Positions 6,422 through 12,667 of a DNA stretch of 34,583 bases are shown piece after piece. Below the pieces are notes generated by a model, which worked only from the letters and a program-made list of their open reading frames with translations, was not told the DNA's origin and did not search any database. Position 1 is the stretch's first letter, and each line of letters begins with the position of its first letter. The DNA is taken from contig CAZLZS010000008.1 in the NCBI GenBank assembly GCA_964564105.1, forward strand, positions 1-34,583. The letters are read 5' to 3'. The position numbers and the translations under genes were made by a program. This stretch comes from JACOZG01 sp964564105. Its GTDB lineage: Bacteria; Patescibacteriota; Minisyncoccia; Phycocordibacterales; JACOZG01.

Positions 6422-6636
6422 TTATATGCAAAACTTCTTCAAGAAACTACTGACAATGTTGGCTCTAGTTTTGGTGCGGGAGCGATAGGAGTTTGCCCGC
6501 TCTGCTGGATTGGCTCTGCCTCGCTTCTCACTTATCTTGGATTGGGGCAATTCTTCTTTATGTTGATCGTTATATATTCTTAAGCACTTGGGGCGCGTGG
6601 CAAATTTGGGGAGTAGGAGCGATATTGATTGTTTGA
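6422..6636 (+). pseudogene. Frameshifted MerC-like membrane protein remnant
   Basis: No single frame gives a protein here, but three frames read together look like one decayed membrane gene. ATG at 6426 starts MQNFFKK and soon hits a stop. Another frame, open from 6422, reads LLQETTDNVGSSFGAGAIGV, then CPLCWIGSASLLTYLGLG, and stops near 6583. A third frame continues as LYVDRYIFLSTWGAWQIWGV and AILIV to the TGA at 6634. The order of a short polar N-terminus, a Gly/Ala helix carrying a Cys pair (CPLC) and a GLG turn resembles MerC-type mercury uptake proteins. At least two frameshifts are required. Position after merA supports the reading; the homology is by eye and tentative. Sequencing error is an alternative. 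Confidence 0.45.
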
Positions 6637-6788
6637 AGCCAATTCGTGGACGGCACAAAGTGCCGCCCATTGATTTGCCCCGATGAATCCTCGTCGCTCG
6701 GCGCGGTGAGCCGCGCCTCGCGGTTGGCCAAAATGAGGAATGCCCGCGCCGCCCTCGCTTGGAAAAAATTATCGCCGCCGCATAACCA
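6637..6788. repeat. Hairpin-rich spacer related to the cassette repeats
   Basis: No gene is seen. Two perfect hairpins are present: CGGCAC-AAA-GTGCCG (about 6652-6666) and GGCGCGG-TGAG-CCGCGCC (6700-6717). Positions about 6740-6785 (GCCGCCCTCGCTTGG, then AAAAAATTATCGCCGCCGC) resemble the inner part of the inverted repeats at 85-213 and 2106-2230 in a shorter, diverged form. A third, decayed family member is likely. Confidence 0.5.
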
Positions 6789-6850
6789 TTGAAAAAACAA
6801 GGGAAAACTGCTAAGTTGTAACTGGGAACATCCCAGTTTCTTGTTCTGGG
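6789..6850 (+). promoter_or_regulatory. purB promoter and alternative-hairpin leader
   Basis: TTGAAA (6789-6794), a 17-nt spacer and TAAGTT (6812-6817) form a plausible promoter. The leader holds a perfect hairpin AACTGGGA-ACA-TCCCAGTT (6820-6838). A competing stem uses its right arm (CCCAG 6832-6836 with CTGGG 6846-6850). The two cannot form together, which is the layout of a switch or attenuator, though no T-run follows the first stem directly. If transcription starts near 6824, the base of the first stem would be trimmed. Confidence 0.4.
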
Positions 6851-6875
6851 AAAACGCTCTTTTACAGGAGGAAAA

Positions 6876-8252
6876 ATGAAAACACGCGACCAGTTCGACA
6901 GTCTCTCGCCGGTTGACTACCGGTACTGGAATGAAGAAGTGGCGACGTACCTTTCCGAGAACGGGTTTACCCGTTACAAGCTCCTTGTGGAGCTTGCGCT
7001 TGTGAAGGTACTCCATCGCCGCGGAATTTGTCCCGAAGTCGCCGTCAAAGAAGTTGAGGCGGCTTGCGGTCAAATAACGACTGACGAAGTGTACGAGGAG
7101 GAAGACCGGATTCGGCACGACATCCGCGCACTCGTGAATTGCGTACGCGCCAAAGTCAGTGAGAGCGCGAAACCGTATGTCCACATGACAGCGACTTCGT
7201 ACGACATCATTGATCCGGCGAACGCCGCCCGCTACAAGGACGCGGTACAAAAAGTGCTTGTTCCGTCTCTCGTGAAGTTGGAGGGAGTGCTCATCGCTAC
7301 TACACTCCGCGAAACGGAAACGGTCCAGGTCGGCCGAACGCATGGACAGCACGCGGTTCCAATTACGTTCGGCTTCGCGCTCGCCGGATACGTCAGTCGT
7401 CTTGGCGGTTCCATCGAAGCGTTGAAGTCGCTCGCCGCGGAACTTCCCGGAAAGTTTTCGGGAGCAGTCGGAGCGTACAATGCTTCTTCGCTGTTCTTCG
7501 ATGACCCCGAGGGATTCGAGGCGGAAGTGCTTGCCGAGTTGGGGCTCGCTCCAGCCGAACACTCGACGCAAATCGTGCCACCAGAGGCGTTAACGCGCCT
7601 CTTCTGTGAAGTCACGATTGCGGCGGGCGTTCTCGCCAATTTGGCGCGGGATATGCGCAATCTCCAACGAACGGAAATCGGAGAAGTGGGCGAAGAGTTT
7701 GAAGCGGCGCAAGTCGGCTCTTCCACCATGCCCCAGAAGCGCAACCCCATCAACTTCGAGAACGCTGAGTCGCTTTGGAAGGTCGTCATGCCTCGGATCG
7801 TGACGGTGTTCATGGACCAAATCAGCGAACACCAACGCGACCTTACCAACTCCGCGTCCGCGCGAACCTACGGCGAGGTTGTCGCTTACGTGGTTTCGAC
7901 CGCGAAGCGGCTGACGCGCACAATGAAGAAACTCACCGTTGATCGCGCCAACTTGGAGCGCAACCTCGCCATGCAGAAAGGTTTGGTGGTTGCCGAGCCG
8001 CTCTACATCATTCTCGCCGCGCAGGGACATCCCGACGCGCACGAGAAGGTGCGAACGCTCACGCTTCAAGCGGAGCGCGAGGCGCGACCGCTCGAAGAAG
8101 TCGTTGTCGGCGATGCGGAGATGAAGGACTATCTCGAAAGGATGACTCCGTACCAGCGGCAGATTCTCTCGAACCCGTCTCTCTACACTGGCATCGCCGC
8201 CCCAAAAGCGAAGGCGGTCGCGGAACGATGGAAGCAAAAACTCGGACTTTAG
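6876..8252 (+). CDS. purB: Adenylosuccinate lyase
   Basis: A 458-aa enzyme of the fumarase/aspartase superfamily. It acts twice in purine synthesis, releasing fumarate from SAICAR and from adenylosuccinate. The length fits PurB. Visible signatures are the active-site region HMTATSYDIID, the QVGRTHGQHAVPITFG block, and the superfamily signature GSSTMPQKRNPINFE with its flexible catalytic Ser loop. A strong AGGAGG (6866-6871) sits 4 nt before the ATG and supports the start. Codon use is GC-rich, in contrast to the AT-rich accessory genes before it. No other pur biosynthesis gene is adjacent, so it probably serves AMP formation from salvaged IMP, or its partners lie elsewhere. It is a single-gene unit ended by the terminator at 8263. 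Confidence 0.95.
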   Translation: MKTRDQFDSLSPVDYRYWNEEVATYLSENGFTRYKLLVELALVKVLHRRGICPEVAVKEVEAACGQITTDEVYEEEDRIRHDIRALVNCVRAKVSESAKPYVHMTATSYDIIDPANAARYKDAVQKVLVPSLVKLEGVLIATTLRETETVQVGRTHGQHAVPITFGFALAGYVSRLGGSIEALKSLAAELPGKFSGAVGAYNASSLFFDDPEGFEAEVLAELGLAPAEHSTQIVPPEALTRLFCEVTIAAGVLANLARDMRNLQRTEIGEVGEEFEAAQVGSSTMPQKRNPINFENAESLWKVVMPRIVTVFMDQISEHQRDLTNSASARTYGEVVAYVVSTAKRLTRTMKKLTVDRANLERNLAMQKGLVVAEPLYIILAAQGHPDAHEKVRTLTLQAEREARPLEEVVVGDAEMKDYLERMTPYQRQILSNPSLYTGIAAPKAKAVAERWKQKLGL

Positions 8253-8262
8253 TCCGACTCAC

Positions 8263-8295
8263 GGGCGTTGTCGTTCACTCGGTAACGCCCTTTTT
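8263..8295 (+). terminator. purB intrinsic terminator
   Basis: Stem GGGCGTT/AACGCCC (8263-8269 with 8284-8290) with a 14-nt loop, then TTTTT. A smaller hairpin, CGGACT-TTA-(A)GTCCG, overlaps the stop codon just upstream. Confidence 0.8.
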
Positions 8296-8409
8296 CTATT
8301 TTTATAGTCTTTGCCTTTTTGAAACTTTTGCGCTAGTCTGGGCAACAGGAGCGGTCAGAGCGTCTCTGATCGGATTTGGACCTTGCGAGTGGCAGAAGGG
8401 AGTTATATT

Positions 8410-8979
8410 ATGAGTGTGGCCGAAAGGGAAATCAGGGAAACCTTGCTGGCAACCCGAGTCTTGCAGGAAGCGTGTGGCCGGCACCGCCGTTATGCCTTCA
8501 ACCCGGATGTGATTTACAGTGATCCTTCCTTGATCAAGGTCATCAGTTTTGATCTGGCTGGACGACTGATGAATAGTCGGATTGCTGTGGTGGCTGGGTC
8601 GGGAATCAGCGGGGCGATCTTCGCCGTATCGGTGGCTGCCGATTTGTCTATCTTGAATCAGCGAAAAGTCAGGTCGGCCATCGCCAATAAGGTTGACGGC
8701 ACTTTTGGCTGGCGGCGGGGTCATGGCGAGCTCGTGGCGGATCAGAATGTCGCGGTGGTGGATGATGAAACGGTCACTGGTGATACCCTGCGAGGTGTGA
8801 TTCGAACGGTGCGATCCGCGCGGGGCAGAATGATAGCCGCCGCCGTCATTGGCAATTGCGGCGGCGTCACCGCCGAGATGATCGGGTGCCCTATTTTCAC
8901 ACTCGTCTCACTGGACCTCGAGAGTTGTGATGAATCAGAATGCCCTTTGTGTCGAGAGCAGGCGCTGGCCATTGCTTGA
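8410..8979 (+). CDS. PRPP-binding phosphoribosyltransferase, orotate PRTase-like
   Basis: A 189-aa protein. The ATG at 8410 is chosen because AAGGGA (8396-8401) lies upstream at the right distance; a TTG further up is open but unnecessary. The type I PRTase PRPP loop is clear: VAVVDDETVTGDTLRGVI (hydrophobic strand, two acidic residues, then TGDT). An earlier segment, VVAGSGISGAIFAVSVA, matches the first PRPP-contact loop of the orotate phosphoribosyltransferase type. The C-terminus has CDESECPLC, a CxxxxCxxC cluster that could bind a metal and is unusual for PyrE. The enzyme probably couples PRPP to a pyrimidine or purine base; the substrate cannot be fixed from sequence. It is flanked by terminators on both sides, so it is monocistronic. 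Confidence 0.75.
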   Translation: MSVAEREIRETLLATRVLQEACGRHRRYAFNPDVIYSDPSLIKVISFDLAGRLMNSRIAVVAGSGISGAIFAVSVAADLSILNQRKVRSAIANKVDGTFGWRRGHGELVADQNVAVVDDETVTGDTLRGVIRTVRSARGRMIAAAVIGNCGGVTAEMIGCPIFTLVSLDLESCDESECPLCREQALAIA

Positions 8980-8990
8980 CGACACGGTCT

Positions 8991-9020
8991 GGGGCGCAAT
9001 CCACTTGCGTCCCTTTTTTG
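8991..9020 (+). terminator. Terminator after phosphoribosyltransferase
   Basis: Stem GGGGCGCAA/TTGCGTCCC (8991-8999 with 9005-9013, one G-U pair) with a 5-nt loop, then TTTTTT. Confidence 0.8.
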
Positions 9021-9105
9021 TCTGTGGTAAGGTGGGGGGGGTTCCAATACCCGTCATATTGGCAATTTTCCTCATTATTAATCACTTTAAGTAAGACGAG
9101 AACTT

Positions 9106-11007
9106 ATGATTAAAAAAGCGTTATTTAGCTTGTTAGTTTTGTTGTTTTTGGTCGCGCCCTTGGCGCTCAATGCTCAATCAGCCGAAGACATTGCCAAGCT
9201 GATTGCTCAATTGGAACAGCAAATTGCTGCGCTCAAACAGCAATTGGCCCAGTTGCAAGGCAATCAGTCCGGCGCTTTCTGCTATTCTTTTGAGAAGAAC
9301 TTAGGCGTGGGTTCTGGCGGCAAAGATGTGGATGCCCTGCATGCGGTCTTGGTGAAAGAAGGATTCTCGGTCAGCCCGTTGCCGGTTTCAGCCAGCACCG
9401 GCACATCTTATCAGGAGATCGAATTCAAAAAAAGCAAGGTAACCTTTACCGAAGCCACGGCCGCAGCGGTCTCGGCTTTCCAGTTGAAATATGCCAAAGA
9501 AATTTTGGCGCCGCTCGGCCTCACCAACCCGACCGGCTATGTCGGCCCGTCTACCCGCGCGGTGCTCAATCGCTTGTACGGCTGTAAATATGTGTTTCCG
9601 TCGCCATACCCGCAACCATCACCATATCCACCGCCATATCCAATCCCCGTGCCGATCCCTAACCCTGTTCCTGCTCAAACCCTAACCGTCGTGTCCCCGA
9701 ACGGCGGCGAGGCGTGGCAGAAAGGCACTAGTCAATTGATCCAGTGGAGCTGGAACACCAACACTTTTGTCGGTCAGCAATTCACGATTTATCTAAATCC
9801 CATTCCTACACCGTGTCCGATGACGACCACGGGGACAACTGTAACCTGTGAAGTAACTCCGCAATGGAAAATAGTTTCCGGTATCGCTGGTACGAGTTAT
9901 TACAAATGGGAAGTTGGTAAGACCACAAGCGGCACCCCACCGGCTGGCGTCTACTATGTACAGATTTGCGCGCCAAGCAATTACGCTTCGTATGTCTGCG
10001 ATCAATCCGATTCTTATTTCAAAATCTACGATTCTGATCAATCCGGCAACAAGCCGCCGTCAATCAGCGGCGTGTCCGGTCCGACCGCGCTGAAAATTGG
10101 CGAAACCGGCACTTGGACGGTGCAGGCGTCTGATCCGGAGAACGGTCCACTCTCTTACTCGGTGATTTGGGGCGATGAGGCAATGGTTTCCGGCGGTGTG
10201 GCCAGCGCGCCAACTATGGAGAAAATCCAGCAAACCGCCACCTTTACTCACTCTTACTCCCAAGCCGGCACTTATTATCCGAAATTCAAAGTGACGGACA
10301 ACACCGGGCAATCCAACAGCACGAGTATTAGTGTGGTGGTGGGTGGTACGGAAACCATCGGTGCTGACTTATCGGTTAAATCGTTCGAACTCAATTCTGT
10401 TGGTCCACTTATTGTCGTGTGTAATTCTGGTAATACCTATCTTAAGAATTTTCCGTTCCAGATACATATCAATGGCGTTGTTCGTGATTTTGATTTTGGG
10501 TCTGCGTACAGTAACCCCGGCCAGTGTAGCGGTCCGCATCAGTGGTATTACGCCACTTGGGGTTTCAACGCTATGACGAGCAGTGGTTATAACGCAAAAA
10601 TTGTTCTGGATCCGTATGGTATTTACAGCGAGGTTGATGAAAATAATAATTATGCGGCGGCGTTTTACGGCAGTGCGACTGTTAATCAGCCGCCCAAGAT
10701 TGTTACTCCGTCGGGGAATCCGATCGTTTCGGTTGGCGAGACAGTAAATATAGCCTTGATTGCTTCTGATCCTGACGGCGATCGGCTGTCTATGTCGGTG
10801 GATTGGGGTGACAATACTGGTAGTGCTTCTTCTTGTCCGACTTATCCCTTGGCTCACACTGATCAGCTTTTCAGTAATCAAGAATTAAAAGCCAGCCATC
10901 TTTATCACGTAGCCAGAATATACAATGTTATGGCCAGAGTTATTGACTGTCGCGGTGGCGAAGCCGAACAATCCCTGCAAGTTGAGGTCAAACCAGTATC
11001 ATCTTGA
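9106..11007 (+). CDS. Secreted PG-binding/Ig-like/PKD surface protein
   Basis: A 633-aa exported protein. Domains in order are a Sec signal peptide (1-24, ending LALNAQSA), a Leu/Gln coiled coil (about 26-52), a peptidoglycan-binding-like domain (about 64-165: GGKDVDALHAVLVKEGF ... TAAAVSAFQLKYA ... GYVGPSTRAVLNRLYG), a Pro/Tyr linker (about 167-190), and a Kre9/KNH-type Ig-like domain (from VVSPNGGEAWQKG to about 310). A PKD-like domain follows (320-415), then a CARDB-like stretch (about 420-530), and a second PKD-like domain (540-630). Likely role: cell-wall-anchored adhesin or surface layer component. TGA ends the frame, but the same frame continues for another 107 codons with a further Ig-like domain (11008-11328), so the protein may be truncated. 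Confidence 0.8.
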   Translation: MIKKALFSLLVLLFLVAPLALNAQSAEDIAKLIAQLEQQIAALKQQLAQLQGNQSGAFCYSFEKNLGVGSGGKDVDALHAVLVKEGFSVSPLPVSASTGTSYQEIEFKKSKVTFTEATAAAVSAFQLKYAKEILAPLGLTNPTGYVGPSTRAVLNRLYGCKYVFPSPYPQPSPYPPPYPIPVPIPNPVPAQTLTVVSPNGGEAWQKGTSQLIQWSWNTNTFVGQQFTIYLNPIPTPCPMTTTGTTVTCEVTPQWKIVSGIAGTSYYKWEVGKTTSGTPPAGVYYVQICAPSNYASYVCDQSDSYFKIYDSDQSGNKPPSISGVSGPTALKIGETGTWTVQASDPENGPLSYSVIWGDEAMVSGGVASAPTMEKIQQTATFTHSYSQAGTYYPKFKVTDNTGQSNSTSISVVVGGTETIGADLSVKSFELNSVGPLIVVCNSGNTYLKNFPFQIHINGVVRDFDFGSAYSNPGQCSGPHQWYYATWGFNAMTSSGYNAKIVLDPYGIYSEVDENNNYAAAFYGSATVNQPPKIVTPSGNPIVSVGETVNIALIASDPDGDRLSMSVDWGDNTGSASSCPTYPLAHTDQLFSNQELKASHLYHVARIYNVMARVIDCRGGEAEQSLQVEVKPVSS

Positions 11008-11328
11008 GTTCAGATCTTGAGCCCCAACGGCGGGGAGAGCTGGACTAAAGGCAACACTTACACGATCTCCTGGGGCGTCACCGGCGCGCCGGAGGTCAGT
11101 GTGTATCTGGTGCGGGATAGCGATTCTTCTTTCAAGCAAGCCATCAGACATAATTTTGTCAGCGGCCGGGCTAATTCCATAGAGTGGACAGTACCGGGTG
11201 GCGATACCGCGACGACTGATATCGCGGCCGGTTCTGATTACCGAATCTGGGTGATCGGCGGCGGCACGACGGCGGTGGAAGATAAGAGTGATAGTCCGTT
11301 TGCGATAAATATGTCTACCGCACATTAA
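11008..11328 (+). pseudogene. In-frame continuation beyond a TGA: orphan Ig-like domain
   Basis: Directly after the TGA at 11005-11007 the same frame reads VQILSPNGGESWTKG and runs to the TAA at 11326. It encodes one more Kre9/KNH-type Ig-like domain that closes with SDYRIWVIGGGTTAVEDKSD. It has no signal peptide, start codon with ribosome site, or promoter of its own; the only early start is a TTG at 11017. The simplest reading is a nonsense mutation, or a sequencing error, that removed the C-terminal domain of the 9106 protein. Occasional readthrough is possible. Confidence 0.65.
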
Positions 11329-11348
11329 CTCAACCTTGCATTACTCTT

Positions 11349-11403
11349 ATCAAGGACCGACCTTGATAGTAAGCAACCCCGCCGTCCGGCGGGGTTTGCT
11401 TCT
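11349..11403 (+). terminator. Tandem hairpins with terminator
   Basis: The first hairpin is TATCAAGG/CCTTGATA (about 11349-11369). The second is AACCCCGCC-GTCC-GGCGGGGTT (11375-11396), followed by TGCTTCTGT. The second is a strong intrinsic terminator-like stem, though its T-run is weak. It separates the two surface-protein units. Confidence 0.65.
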
Positions 11404-11424
11404 GTCTATAAACGGTGCTATGAT
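11396..11424 (+). promoter_or_regulatory. Promoter of second surface-protein unit
   Basis: TTGCTT (11396-11401), a 17-nt spacer and TATGAT (11419-11424) with extended TGC in front. The start would lie at about 11431, next to the ATG at 11432, so the short ORF would be leaderless. Confidence 0.45.
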
Positions 11425-11431
11425 TAAGGTG

Positions 11432-11542
11432 ATGAAAAAACGGTTGGCAAATCAGGTAAAAAATTTAACATTTTCTCAACGTTTGGACGCATTAGAGCTA
11501 CGGGTGGAAAAAATTGAGGAAGAACTAGCGCACCGGAGATGA
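11432..11542 (+). CDS. Short coiled-coil leader ORF
   Basis: A 36-aa ORF (or 40 aa from the ATG at 11420, which lies inside the predicted -10 box and is therefore less likely). The sequence is one amphipathic charged helix (FSQRLDALELRVEKIEEELA). Its stop overlaps the start of the next gene by four bases (ATGA), so its translation would feed ribosomes to the secreted protein. It may be a regulatory leader rather than a functional peptide. Short length keeps confidence modest. Confidence 0.45.
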   Translation: MKKRLANQVKNLTFSQRLDALELRVEKIEEELAHRR

Positions 11543-12666
11543 AAAAGTTTTTAATCATTATTTTATTCATTAGTTTAATTCTGCCGGCCGCGGCGCGAGC
11601 CGCGGCCCCGGCTAACCAAGGGGCTCTAATTCTGCTTTTGCAGCAGCTGATCCAGAAATTGCAAGCCCAGCTGCTGCTTTTGCAAGCTAGGCCGCCCGGC
11701 GCCACGACTAATTCTTTTACCACCTTGCCCTCGCCAACCCCTTCTGGTCAGCCGCCAGTTATCGTCTTTCCCAACGGCGGCGAAAGTTGGACCATTGGCT
11801 CGCCGCGCCTCATTCGTTGGCAGACGGATTACAGCAATACCGCCGTCAGTTTGAGTTTAATCCCAAGTCCGGCCAGCAGTATTCCTTTCTATCTTGTCTC
11901 ACCCTCGCTGCCCAATTCCGGTTTCTACACTTGGCCCGCCGGACGACTGGCGAGCGGCGTTAATGCGCCAGCCGGCTCGTATCGCCTTCGCGTCTGCTAT
12001 TTTTACCCGGTTAATCTCTGCGATGAGAGTGACGCGGCGCTGACTCTTGTTAGTCCAACACCCGCGGCTGAACTCCGCCTTTTGAGTCCCAATGGCGGAG
12101 AAACTCTGACGCGCGGCGAGCCGCGCGAGATTAGCTGGCAGGCGAGCGGTAGGGCGGCTCTCGTGGTCAGTTTAATTAACACAGCGAGTAATCTGCCGTA
12201 TCTCGTCGCCAGCCAAGCGCCAAACACCGGTTTTCTAAGCTGGACCGCGGGCCAGACTGCTTACGGCGTAATCCCGCCGGACGGGGAGTACCGTTTGCAA
12301 ATTTGTTATTTTGGCTCGGCGGTTTGCGATTCCAGCGACGGTTCAATCAAACTGGTGTCGCCGGCCGATCAAACTCCGTCGCTCACCATTCTGTCACCAA
12401 ACGGCGGCGAGCGCGCGCCGCGAGGCCTCAATTTGACTATCACCTGGCGCGCCGTCGGGATTGAAACCGTTTCTCTTTTTCTCGCCCGCGGCGCCTACTC
12501 CAATGTGCCGGTGCGGACGATCGCTGTTTCTTTACCAGCCAGTGCCGGTGGCTTTAACTGGATCGTGCCGACCGCGCTTCTCGCTGGCAGTGATTACCTA
12601 ATCAAAATCACCAGTAGCCAACTGCCTGCCGGCGATACCAGTGATCTAACTTTCAGCATCCAGTAA
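11539..12666 (+). CDS. Secreted protein with three Ig-like repeats
   Basis: A 375-aa exported protein. It has a signal peptide (1-22, MKKFLIIILF ... ARAAA), a short Leu/Gln amphipathic helix (about 28-50, LILLLQQLIQKLQAQLLLLQ), a Ser/Thr/Pro linker, and three consecutive Kre9/KNH-type Ig-like domains. These begin with VFPNGGESWTIGSPRLIRW, LLSPNGGETLTRGEPREISW and ILSPNGGERAPRGLNLTITW. The first two carry paired cysteines (RVCYFYPVNLCD; QICYFGSAVCD). It shares domain type and the Leu/Gln helix with the 9106 protein and probably acts on the cell surface. Its 3' end lies 1 bp from the convergent recG end. Confidence 0.8.
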   Translation: MKKFLIIILFISLILPAAARAAAPANQGALILLLQQLIQKLQAQLLLLQARPPGATTNSFTTLPSPTPSGQPPVIVFPNGGESWTIGSPRLIRWQTDYSNTAVSLSLIPSPASSIPFYLVSPSLPNSGFYTWPAGRLASGVNAPAGSYRLRVCYFYPVNLCDESDAALTLVSPTPAAELRLLSPNGGETLTRGEPREISWQASGRAALVVSLINTASNLPYLVASQAPNTGFLSWTAGQTAYGVIPPDGEYRLQICYFGSAVCDSSDGSIKLVSPADQTPSLTILSPNGGERAPRGLNLTITWRAVGIETVSLFLARGAYSNVPVRTIAVSLPASAGGFNWIVPTALLAGSDYLIKITSSQLPAGDTSDLTFSIQ

Positions 12667-12667
12667 C

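Noticed and set aside
6570..8262. Long minus-strand ORFs opposite purB (for example 6570-7571, 7232-7849, 7590-8237)
   Set aside because: They are mirror frames of a GC-rich conserved gene, with Arg/Ser/Pro-rich translations and no motifs.
11005..11007. TGA read as glycine (alternative code of some CPR lineages)
   Set aside because: Many intact genes here end in TGA (arsR, merA, pilN, small ORFs, PRTase), including ATGA overlaps, so TGA is a normal stop.
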